From positions 66,080 to 130,079 of the forward strand of contig JTDE01001130.1 in NCBI GenBank assembly GCA_014338405.1: 64,000 nt of DNA, in the 5' to 3' direction. Position 1 is the first letter of the stretch; every line of letters starts with the position of its first letter. The position numbers and the translations under genes were made by a program. This document shows, piece after piece, positions 12,501 through 22,794 of this stretch. Under the pieces are notes generated by a model. The model worked only from the letters and a program-made list of their open reading frames with translations, was not told the origin of the DNA and made no database searches. This DNA comes from Paragonimus skrjabini miyazakii (lineage: Eukaryota; Platyhelminthes; Trematoda; Plagiorchiida; Troglotrematidae).

Positions 12501-15500
12501 ATTGTGAAAACAGTCTGGGAAAAAGCATTCTGAAGAAAACAAATGGGTACTGCTATATCTTATTTTAAAAATCGTCAGCCAAATGTGACAACCTGATTGG
12601 CAGATATAGTTCCAGTTTACTCGAATACATCTGAGCTGAAAACGTTTAACTGATAACCAGACACTTTTACACTCAATACCAACATGGAAAACCTCAATCT
12701 TGTGATCTACAAAATACAAAGAAGCCGATATCAGTTATGCCAGACTAAAACCGGCTGTGTTGCAAAAGCACCCATACTGTCTGTTTCTTTCTGACCATAG
12801 GTATCAAAACAGTAACTGACGTAGATTGTACATATAGTGGTTGTTGATGAGAAGTAGGGGAGTTCGATATTTCTGGTTTTCCATTCAGAGCAATTCCTGG
12901 GCTTGGCTACTTTTACGAAAAGCACTGGGCTTTCCAAGAGCCAGATCGTTGCAAAATCTGATCTCTCACTAATAATTCAACCACACTTGTCAGTTACCCG
13001 GTCTTATGTTGAAGAATCACAGTGACCATGGTACATTTGTTTACTGCTTATAAAGTTGAAGATAGTGGCTAAATTTGGTACAACATTCCTTAGCCAACAG
13101 TAACAAAGTGGCTACTTAGTTTTACGTTTACTTCAACACATGGGTCAAAAAAATCGAAAATAAAAAGGGTAACAACTAATTTATTTCCATCATAGGTCTC
13201 GTATTTCACACTCGGTGTATGAGTTTCTTGTGTTCGTCTGTTCCATTTTGTAAACACCGACTGAGATTACAGAATACCCAGACTGATGACCAAACATTCT
13301 AGCCCTATCACACGTGAACCATCCAGTCGAAATATACGGATGAATCTACAACTTTTCGTTCAGATCGTTAAGGTTAATCGAACTGATTACTAGAGGCTAA
13401 CGACGAAGCCGACAGATGTCATGTCGTTGTGGTCCTGTGGCTAGCATACGGTTTGACCATACCGTAATTCCCCCTCATTCAGTGCGAATCAACGTATCCA
13501 TAACAAGAACTGGCCTATTGGTGGAATAATCCGGCAATCTGATTGTAACAAAAAATGAGCTGCCCGTTTTGCTGGACAGAGATTGAAGCTTCAGGATGTT
13601 CAACAGCCCGTATGAATGCCATTTAGATGGGATCGACGGTTAACTTGACATTAGTGACAGGTCAATCGTAACAAGGAAACTCATGTTGATTCACAAAGAG
13701 GGATTACAGCAAAGCTCCCAGGTGGTGACCGATGGGTCCATCTACAAAGCAGGTGGTACTCAACTCTCGAACAGACCACGGTCAGACCCAAAATTACCAG
13801 TAGGTTGCATTTTAAAAGCTCTTGTCTTTTATAGGCTGATGAGATAATGGGTAGCGAAAAGGCAATATAGCCTCTTGTCTGCATAAATCAATCAATACAA
13901 GTAGCAACATGATACATCTCGCACGTAAACAGATTCGGCCAAAACTTTTTAGTTGAGGGTTTCGGTTATACAAGACCAAAAGTTGCTAGCATTGGTATTA
14001 TATTTCCCACTGATACAAATAACGACGGATTTCTACCATCGTCATTAATAAAACGAAACTGCCATTTAAAACAAACTTGACAAAAAAATAGTGGCAAGTC
14101 GGGATCGAAATCAGATAAACAAACTGTTAATTAATTATTCCATGGGATCGACATTTAACCATGCTTTAAACATGATATACAAGTCGACTAGCATTGTAAG
14201 TTTGTCGTTGAATACACAGTTTTGGGAAACTGTAAATAGGACATCCTATACTACTGATCACAGATCCTGCAATCAGATAGATATCTCTGCCAAGCGCCCT
14301 TGAAAAGGGGCATTAAACACGATTATCTCATCACTAGTACATGTCTTCGACATTAGCAAGTTCCAAACTTTAAAAACTCCAGAGAAAACGACCACACTGG
14401 ACCGTATGTCAGTCACTTCACATTAGGAACGACCGAAGTATTGTAGTTTTTGAGCAGTGCTCAGTTGCCACAGATTCTGAACAAGTGACTTAATAAATGT
14501 CCCGTTAACTCCAATCGATGACACTACGATTAGAATAGCTTAGTCAGTTTGAACTAATTCAAATCGTAACGCCTGCTAAGAGCTAGTTTTGGCTAATGAT
14601 TACTCAAGTTTGGTACTCCTCTTCAAAAAGGGCTGCTTAGTAACTCTGTGTGAGTGGAAAATTTGAGATAAAATTTCCGTGCAGCCCACTTTCTAAAAAA
14701 CCCTATGGTGTGAATCAGAAGATATAAAGGGGTATTGTCTTGATCTTGCTCATCGATATAATTAAAAGTATGAATTTTTACTGTCATTGATATTAGCAAG
14801 CAGGCAGAATACTACTGCACCTCGAGCAAAGAATGTATAAGTCCGAAACGAAATCAGAACAGGTTAACTTATCAGGATAGTCTCCCAAACTGCAAACACG
14901 TAACGTCATCGTATGCAGGAATCACTCTAAATTGGTTGAATAAGCTGTGAGACTCAGTTCAAAACAAACTTAGCAGAAACGTAAACTAAACGAACTATAT
15001 AACCAGAAGCCCTTCAGTCGGATTTTTACTTTTGCATAAGAACGGACACAGGGTAGTGGAATCAATGTTGGCGGAAGGAAACGACTTAAATCAACACCCT
15101 CAATAAATGTAATACACAGACAGCCAGGCGAAGATATAGAAGTTATCAGAATTACATTCGTTAATAGCCTCCCACAAACCTACATAACTTTGGTAAGAGA
15201 CTGTCCAGGTAAACAGTATGTCAAACATCGTCAGTTTTTGTATGGAAACTCATAAAATTCAACATCATGCGTTGTTAATCCTTTATATTGAGACTTTCAA
15301 GATGACAGCGTTAGCAGTAGAGCCGGTGAGAAAGAAAACAACCATACACACAGAATGGGAAGCTAACTTTCATGAGATCAGGTGACTAATCCTGATAATC
15401 ATACAAAACATGTGTGACCACCTCAAGACAGAACTGAGCAAGGTGTTAAAATATGAAAGAACTGTGAGGCGTCGTTTTCATTCTGATCAGAAAAACTCTT

Positions 15501-18500
15501 CAACAAACTCATTGAGATCAAAACTCTTAAACATGAAAATTTAACACCCGGGCATTCGATAAGTGAATTGAGTGAGAGGAACAAAGACGGTCACTCCCTG
15601 TATATGTGGGCCTCCAAAAGGTTCCTAAATACTGTTACGACTGTAACCCACTCTATCATGTCACACTTCGTTGGCTGGGGGACACACTGTAATCTATCGA
15701 CTCACTTTTAACTCCATTTAGTCTGGTGGACACTTTCGTCAAAATCGATACAATATTCGTGAATATTCAGCTACTTACAAGGCGGTAACTCTAGATGTCA
15801 CCCCACCCCACCCCTATTCAAGAAAGTATCACTAGGAAAAACTGTTGGTAATCTGTGCATTCACTTTGAGAAAAGTCAACTGCCGATGCGTTGAAAGATG
15901 TGCTATATTTTTTCTTTCTTGTTGTTTGATTTCAATTCACGGGAAAGCTCCACAGACTAATTGAAGGCATATTCGTGACTAAATTAAATGTGTTTCGTCA
16001 GATTATCATTAAATACAACACCTACAGACGATAAATTGATCACACATTTTGTCGGCCCAACAATTTTGCTAACAAGCAGACCTTAGTAGCTGACTTCAGG
16101 TGTTTTCCTCCCAACAGTACCATCAAAGTAGAGAGAAACGATAGAATACCTTCCTGGCCTTTGCGTTGCCACGTCAGGCGTGTGAATCAATTCAAAAATC
16201 ATTTTACAGAAAATATGGAAAGGCCAACGTATCCTCTTTTACAACCGCGCCCACCTAAAATACAACAGGAACTGTCTTTTGTCTGACAACCAAAGCACAG
16301 AGGGAATGCACGCCGGATATCCCTCAGAATTAAATTCGACATGTTCGAGACATGCTTAGTAAAAATACATGTCCCCAAATATTCTCAAACCAAGATACGT
16401 ATTTGAAATTGAAGCATGAAACCATCGAGACAGTATATTAAAAACTAGTTTTTATATTCATTCACGGATGACACATTTAGAGTTGTTATCTCGGGGCGAA
16501 AGTTGTCGTCTCACTCAATACCTGACCATCATTGATGCCCTACTTAAAGGTTAGCATGCTTATGTTGTCTTCGTCCTTTGTGTCCATTCTGTCGCCATCT
16601 CATGTCAAGCTGATCAAGTTGAGTGAACCACAAGGTGACTATCAGAAAGGATCCGTCTCTGTTTCCCGAAATGACTACACAGTAGTTTGATAAGGCTCAT
16701 TTCTAGTGCAACTGATTCTCCCTTGGTTGATAGTGGTAATCATGCTTTACGTGATCAGTCAACTTACCATCGAACTATCTAACTACCAGGGTTAACAATG
16801 AGGAAATTTGTTGCGATCGGATTTAATCACCCTTGTTTGAGTACACTCAATCGGTTTGTAATAATCCTGCGTCTTCCGTATACAAATGAAACATAACGTG
16901 AACAATTTTATAAAGTGCCTTCTGCCTCTGATTTAATTGTCAGCTTCAGAACACACCGAAAAACATGTTTAAGCAAAAAACGTTTACCGGAAAAATATAC
17001 AATGAACATAAGTGAACATGATGTAAGACTTGCTTTCTGTTCAGTCACGCTATTGACTGAGTTAGACGAAAAATTGACAGTGGTGTATAAAATAAACATT
17101 GACCTACGTAGAAAATCTAACTGTAACTGAGTACCCTATAATTGTCAGTTGGGTTATTGTTTGCGAATGGTTTGTGCTCAGAATATTCGAGCTGGTGCCA
17201 TTACAATTAAACTGTTTTGCCAAACTTATGTGTTAACAAACCCGTGAGGCGTTTATCTGAAATCGCTCAGTATGATCAGAATTAGTGAGGAAATCAATTT
17301 ATGAATCTCACAGATGGCACATTAACAATTTGCCTGATTTGGCACCGTTTCACTGGGTTTAAGACAAGGCACAAGATCGTTATTTACTTTCACGTGGTGT
17401 TCTCCTACTTATGGATAACGTACAGATGGCTGAAAGCGGAATAACCTTGTGGAGGGGCAAAATACGCAGGACACACATAAAATCGCATACAAGTGTTATT
17501 TATAGTAATCAGTACCACAACCAATAAACTATCGACAGTGTACACCTGTTCAGCTGATGTCCAAACTGAAGCTAATCTATTTGTCAAGCTGTTGGTTTAA
17601 TGCCTACACAAGCCAATCTGGTAATTGTGCACCAGCACGATTGGAATGCCTAGTTTGAGTCTAGATCCGAAGGGAGTACCCAACCCTCTAGCACAGTAAA
17701 AAGGAACTGAACATTCCACAGCCACACACACGTCTACACATCGACAGACCTTTGGATGAGCAACTCGATTGCTTAGTGGAGTGGAATAAAACGAAATTTG
17801 GTTACATGCTCAACTAAACCATTTCTAGGCGCGATGTTTGAAGTGGTCGATTCGTGCACGTAACGGAAGCTTTATAAACCTTCCTGCCGACATTTCTGGA
17901 AGCAAACTGAATCGTCTAAACCTACACACCCGAGGCGATAGAGGATTTGCATGTACCTGCATCAGAACAGAAACCTAGTCTGCACTACATAGCAAGTCAC
18001 GAACGAAATAGTTGCTTAAACCTTTTTGATCAAAAGCACCTGACCGATAAAGTTGGTTGGTCCTATGGGCCTAGCGACGGAGAAAGCGGTTGCCCAGTAT
18101 TCTGCAGTTAGCTATTCAAGTTCATTGACTTGGTTAAGGTCAACTTAATGGCTGATGCAAAGGCTGGTGATCGACCAGTTTGACACGTGAACCGATCGGC
18201 CGACCAACTGACTTTGTTTGATGTGGTTGTGAAGAGATGGCGTTGTAAATGCTTCTCGTCACGTTTTAGCTTCGCCGAAGCGTAAAGTGAATTTGTGCAC
18301 CTGTCTGTCTGGGTAGCCAAGTAAGCCAGCTCAAATGAATCAGAACCTCTTTGAGACATAAGATAAAAGTTATGACATGTAAACATAAAAGTGAAATAGG
18401 TGGCAGAAGAGTTTCTTCGTCAGTACCTGAGGAAGAATACCGAAAATATGTTGAATCGTATTCCAACTATTTTCTAATGAAACGAGTTTCTTGATGATTT

Positions 18501-21500
18501 CGCTTTGTGGTTGGCAATCGAATTTCAGATAATCCAACGGTGAACCATCAAGGTTCTCTACAGCAACTTACATAAGGTTTGATAGATCTCCAGAAGAGGA
18601 ACAAAACACAGCAGGCACAGTTGAGGTCACTGTACGGCCAGTCAGGCACACACGCACATAAGTCACCCCAAAATACAGTAGTTATTGATTGGCATTGGTT
18701 GTGATATAGAATACAGTGGGTGTATTCACGGAAATATTATCCGCGCTTATGTTTTTAATCTAGGATAAAATAAAAGGCGATGAGTCTGTTTACACCTTCC
18801 CTGGTGGTCTCATACTCAAACCTGTTTCAGATAAGATATGCATAGAACAATGCTCAATAGGATAAAAGTCTAGCAGTTCAATGGACGGGGAGTGTGTGTG
18901 AGGTACACCACGTTATAAACATTCATTACTTACGCTTGGTATATTTTCAGGTGTGCATATGCCCTCTTGCAACAACCGATCACGTATTTCCCAAGCAAAA
19001 ATAGATGGGCATTCACGTTTGTAATGCGCAATTTTCAAAACTACCATATTGGTAGCCACACGTGGTTTACTACCCCCAATTGCTTTGGGTCGAATCGAAC
19101 CAGTCTCGTAGTAGCGACAAAGGATTTTTGAAACACAACCGTTTGAAACTTGCAGAATCCGAGAGATATCACATGGACGAGCGCCGGAATGTGCCAGTTC
19201 AATAATTCGTTGGCGAGTACCATCAGGTAGCGGTCGACCGTTGACGAACATGCCGCCCAGTTGATTGACACCAGAGTGACCTTTGTATATACGTATGTAA
19301 ATATGGGGATGGATTACATAGGAAAATTAAATAACAACAGCCAACATTTGCCAATGTTAACTAGGAGCTTCTCATCAAGCAAGGAGTAATTCACAGATGT
19401 TACTCACTAGGAATATTTTACGTCTGTTGTAAACAGAAGGTTACATGAATAGTTAGAATAATAGATAAAATTTTGAGATAGAAAATGAATAACCTTGCTT
19501 TGACAGACGTTCCAATCCTGATTATCACAACCTCCAGATCTAGTAGGCCATAGAAAGAATAAAACTGGAATCTAGTACTTCTTTGCAAAAAGCTAACAGG
19601 TTCACGGAGTGGATATCCAACAGGAACAGTGTCCAGAAGTGGTCACCAACGTTACCAACTAAGCATCACTAAACAATAATCATTGATTCGACTAAACCAA
19701 ACTGATCTATCTACAGTAGTCGGTGTTTTGACAAATTTAACCATTTATGCATACGCCATTCTCCTTTGTTATAACGTCACTTTCCGCTTTACAAAAGTGA
19801 AATAAAAATGTTTAAGCACTGGTTCCTACATACTATTCAAAAACTTCCCATTCAATCTCCTGCAACCCTCATGAAGTAGCAGTAAACTCTTTTCCAGTTG
19901 AAAATCATTCAATCAAGGTTTGAAAATTTTCCTTCAATAGTCAGTAGCATCTGTTTTCACTGTGATTAAGAAACGAGATATCTTTGATTCTGAAGCGAAT
20001 TTGCGTTTTTGTTATTTGTTCAGGTGTCTGAGTCGGAACAGTTAAAGAAAGATTTTCCTTCTTTAGTCTGCCTAATGAATCCGGAGATGCCTGATGACTG
20101 TAGTTAATCGCTAAATTCACTGTAAGCTATCAGGTTCTCGTTGCTTGGAGCTTGTTTTGTCTCATTCAGAATATCCGGTGTAATAAATTCAAATTGTATC
20201 ACCTGTTCCAACGTTACGGTGCATAGTAGCAACAAGAACCGGTTGTAGTGGTAACAACTAGCAACTGCCTTTAACCTTACGTTATTCTATTACAGCTTCG
20301 CAAAATCTTATAGCAACACAAATGTTCAATTGAATGGTCTAGTATAATTTGACCATTTCAATCTATCTTTGAAGTAGCACTTTTCTGCGAAAGTTTTTAA
20401 AAGGATGGACCATATACTGATCTAACACAGATACATATAGGGCTGCGATGGAGCTATGTTGAAGTATAAGATGAATGTGAGTTGAAACACGTTATAAATA
20501 AGTTTGACGACAGTAGTCAGTGACGACAGAACGCTGGCAAACCAATAGTGTCACACATACGTTTGCAGCCTAAGAACCACTTGCATATGGAGGATACCAA
20601 TTCAGTGAGGGTGGATTGTGCATGTGTGACGCGTGTTCACGGCCGATTACATATCGGCATGCATTTTTCAATGATAGGCCAATTCTATGTTGTTGCCAGC
20701 GGAACTCATGAGGTCAAACAGAATAAGCCAGCAAAGTGTAAAGTATGGTTTAAATCAAGTGAGTTATACCAAAAAAAGAGACATTCTGAAGGGAACGGGA
20801 GACTGCATTAAACAATACTGCGGTTACCTTATCCTAGGCGAAACAGAACCATTTTGTCGACGACAAGTAAGTATGTATTGTTACTGAACTCGGACAAAAA
20901 TAAACCCTTAGACTGGTATTTAACTGGGCTCTTTATCTAACGTAATAGCACATCCTTTAGTACGGCATATTAAAATGGCTTATTAGCGCTAATTCATTCG
21001 GTATTTGCGAGTCTTAGAGAAATCTCACAGATTTTAGTATCCCAAAACCACNNNNNNNNNNNNNNNNNNNNNNNNNNNNNNNNNNNNNNNNNNNNNNNNN
21101 NNNNNNNNNNNNNNNNNNNNNNNNNNNNNNNNNNNNNNNNNNNNNNNNNNNCTTGTCGAGTAGAGTTTGTGGGAAATTAGTGCACTGGTTGAATCACCTG
21201 ACGATGAAGCATGTTTTTAGTGTCAAACAAGTGTAGCAGATTGTGGGACAATAGTATCATGTATTATGAAAGGAGAATGATGTTGACCTGGACTCGTTTT
21301 GGTTACGAAAGTGAGAACTATTAGTATATGGATTGATCAATAACGAGCGAGCGGTCTGGTTTTAAACAAGATGTTAAGGCTGGAAGTTGATTGATCTTCT
21401 GCCTGTTAATTCTAGTCGGAAAGTAAAAATGATTATTATTGCGAGCAAGTCGCCAAGCAGCAATGGTCTACTCACACAAGTACCGTCTGAAACGTTGTCC

Positions 21501-22786
21501 TAACGATGTGGTGTAACAAACCATCAACTTCAATGCAATAACCGTAATCTTATAGTGAATCGATTGCAACTTACTTCCGTATTCTGTCGCAAATCGTTCT
21601 CATTCCCAAACAACCATAACACTTCTGGAGATGACATAACTTCTCCGTATTTTTCTCTTATTTTTGTATTCAAGATCAGTCCGTATCTAATGAAGCATTC
21701 ATCTAGCGCATACTGCTAACATTATTCTGTGTTTGGCAAATCATAAGAACGAACGAAGCATGATTCTTTAACTTGACTGGTATGTTCATCGTCCCTGGGA
21801 AATCTAAAACTGAATTCTCTAAAATTCCTGTTCATAATTTACATGTTTGTCAAAATGTTGAGATAGCAAATGAATAAACTTGCTTGTACGCGCCGATTTT
21901 CGACCCGTACGAAAATACTTCGTTACAAACTGTTTTGCCATGACACTTTGTTACAACTTGAACTGATCAATTCACGCCAGTGAACCTCTTTTACCGAACC
22001 CGATTTCACACTCACTTTGGCTGATCTGTAAAATCTTTCCATACAACTGAATATTCAACTTGAAATTGAATATTTAATTAAGCGTTCAATTCATTGTCAT
22101 TTACGTTGTTCTTTTACGATATTATCCTAAAATAGTGCCCATCCTAATTCTGTTCCATCTTAGACAACGTTTCCAATACTTACTCCTTGATTATTCTCAC
22201 CCATTACAAACCGTACTTATTTAGTATACTTCTTCCTTGCACATTAGTAACATCATGTTTTTTGTGTTATCTTTGTAACAAACGTTTTGTAAAACGTTTA
22301 CATGCACAACTCACGGAAGTTTATTTATTCTGAATTTCTCTCCATATCTCTTGCTTTTTTCCCGAATCACATATACATGTGTGTTTATGTGTTAAGAATA
22401 CTTAACAGGCGTATACATACCTACATGAAAACTGGTCTAATCTGTGCAATAAAACTTTTTTCAAGTTGACTTGGCTTGAGTTATATAGCTTCATAACAAT
22501 CAACCTGTTATAAAAAAAATATGACTGTCGCCACTATCAGATTGACTAAGTGTTCGCGATTCTAACAAAAGTTCGAATTGTGTATTCGGCATGATTAGTT
22601 CACTGACGTCAACAAGCGAAGTGTTTTGTGAAGACAGCGGATAAATACCATTACGTAATGAAAGTAGTTTTTTCTCTCGATCGCATAGCTTCCTAAGGCT
22701 AACAATGACTACTTACCGCGCTTGAATTTCTGTCGCACCCCGTCGTCAGAACTATCCAAGGAGGAGGTGCTATCCAGCGTCATCAT
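5498..22786 (-). CDS. Pax6: Pax6-type paired-box/homeobox transcription factor, six coding exons
   Basis: Nuclear DNA-binding regulator; Pax6 proteins specify eye and anterior nervous tissue in animals. The six exons total 3603 nt and all five junctions keep frame (phases 1, 0, 1, 1, 0), giving 1200 residues plus stop. Residues 25 to about 151 are a paired domain with the Pax6-diagnostic ILQVSNGC recognition-helix region and the end motif VSSINRVLRN. Residues 712-771 are a homeodomain with FERTHYPD, VWFSNRRAKWRRE and Ser50. No octapeptide is seen. The PD-HD linker is about 560 residues, against roughly 80 in vertebrates, and the tail is 429 residues with Ser/Gln/Thr-rich and polyalanine stretches. 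Introns are 3436 (including 100 N), 7561, 689, 171 and 1829 bp, all GT-AG. The start is the first ATG of the first exon. Vertebrate exon 5a and the usual GQTGSW-type linker are not seen. Flatworms are known to carry two Pax6 paralogues; which one this is cannot be decided here. Confidence 0.95.
7681..7765 (+). repeat. tRNA-derived fragment (SINE head or tRNA relic)
   Basis: An A-box-like GATCAGCTGGTAGAGCAG is followed about 40 bases later by a B-box-like GGTTGAAATCCAG, the spacing of a RNA polymerase III tRNA promoter. The acceptor stem does not pair, so it is not called a working tRNA. Confidence 0.45.
7918..7972 (+). repeat. tRNA-derived fragment
   Basis: GGTAGCCCATTTTGGTAAT resembles an A box and GGTTCAATTCC is a good B box. 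The body between them is too short for a complete tRNA, so a SINE or tRNA relic is likelier. Confidence 0.35.
8347..8741 (-). CDS. Pax6: Pax6 coding exon 5: homeodomain helices 2-3
   Basis: Acceptor CCACAG|AA, donor CTTGAG|GTAGGT (phase 0). It starts EFERTHYPDLITREQLAE and contains recognition helix ESRIQVWFSNRRAKWRRES with Ser at homeodomain position 50, the hallmark of Pax-class homeodomains. Intron 4, just upstream, is only 171 bp. After the homeodomain come about 90 residues of Ser-rich sequence without a known domain. Confidence 0.96.
8913..9407 (-). CDS. Pax6: Pax6 coding exon 4: linker end and homeodomain N-terminal arm/helix 1
   Basis: Acceptor AACTTCAG|AC, donor GAAG|GTATGT (phase 1). 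Residues 565-729. Most of it is acidic and polar linker, with GDVDDFGQSRREDDEMRP just before the homeodomain. The last 18 whole codons are TQRSRTAFTSEQVDILEE, the homeodomain N-terminal arm and helix 1. The intron then interrupts homeodomain codon 19, in the LEE|EFER context, a position where I expect an intron in other Pax6 genes. Confidence 0.95.
9408..10096 (-). other. Pax6 intron 3 with a tRNA-like fragment
   Basis: 689 bp between exons 3 and 4, read on the minus strand. The only recognisable content is a plus-strand tRNA-like fragment near 9895-9955. Confidence 0.7.
9895..9955 (+). repeat. degenerate tRNA-derived fragment
   Basis: ACTGACAGAGCGCGCACC and GGTTAGAATCCAG sit like A and B boxes. 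The stretch before the B box resembles that of the 7681 element (TTTCTTCCATTGGTT against TTTTTGCCACTGGTT), suggesting one family. Confidence 0.35.
10097..11372 (-). CDS. Pax6: Pax6 coding exon 3: end of paired domain and giant linker
   Basis: Acceptor TTTCAG|GTT, donor AATG|GTAATA (phase 1). It opens with VSSINRVLRN, which finishes the paired domain directly from NIPS in exon 2, then runs 400+ residues of linker with no recognisable domain. The linker is rich in Ser, His, Gln and Asn. An Ala-rich then His-rich stretch lies at about 10860-10950 (AAFAAAAAVAAVHNQ, then HHYQPHAHHHG). Single-exon length of 1276 nt is unusual for this part of a Pax6 gene. The usual GQTGSWGTRPGW-type segment after the paired domain is not present here. 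Confidence 0.93.
11373..18933 (-). other. Pax6 intron 2 (7.6 kb)
   Basis: The largest intron of the gene, splitting the paired domain between NIPS and VSS. I looked for further coding exons and tRNA-like or retroelement sequence and see none that I can support. Open frames such as 18386-18108 (minus) lack family similarity. Confidence 0.75.
18934..19280 (-). CDS. Pax6: Pax6 coding exon 2: most of the paired domain
   Basis: Encodes residues 24-139, starting GHSGVNQLGGMFVNGRPLPD and ending ENIPS. Acceptor TATACAAAG|GT and donor AGC|GTAAGT (phase 0) frame it. It holds the beta-hairpin, the PAI subdomain with ARPCDISRILQVSNGC (Ile, Gln and Asn at the Pax6-diagnostic positions) and most of the RED subdomain (SIFAWEIRDRLL). 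One change stands out: KILCRYY has Cys where Pax6 proteins usually have Gly, as I recall them; PAX3/7 proteins carry Cys there. The breaks before HSG and after NIPS match the vertebrate Pax6 intron positions as I know them. Confidence 0.95.
19281..22716 (-). other. Pax6 intron 1 (about 3.4 kb, includes a gap)
   Basis: Non-coding by inspection apart from a plus-strand open frame at 20548-20811 without similarity I recognise. True length is unknown because of the 100-N run at 21052-21151. Confidence 0.75.
21052..21151. other. assembly gap (100 N) inside Pax6 intron 1
   Basis: Exactly 100 N between the start-codon exon and the paired-domain exon. It hides an unknown length of intron and could conceal a small exon, although the flanking exon phases already fit. 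Confidence 0.98.
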
Positions 22787-22794
22787 ACTGTCAA
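22717..22794 (-). CDS. Pax6: Pax6 coding exon 1 (start codon exon)
   Basis: The acceptor is TTTTCCAG just above 22794 and the donor is GCG|GTAAGT at 22717/22716. Eight bases precede ATG ATG (22786-22781). The encoded N-terminus is MMTLDSTSSLDSSDDG followed by a basic VRQKFKR stretch, ending with one base of a split Gly codon (phase 1). The next exon supplies GT CAC TCT, giving Gly-His-Ser-Gly as the paired domain opens, like the short leader before HSGVNQLGG in other Pax6 proteins. The AG before this exon could be a cis-acceptor or, in a flatworm, a spliced-leader trans-splice site. Confidence 0.8.

Noticed and set aside
18108..18466. Two minus-strand frames in Pax6 intron 2, considered as an extra linker exon
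   Set aside because: Exons 2 and 3 already join exactly at the conserved NIPS|VSS position, so an exon here would break the paired domain.
20548..20811. Plus-strand 87-codon frame in Pax6 intron 1
   Set aside because: No family recognised, no splice or promoter support, and opposite to the host gene.
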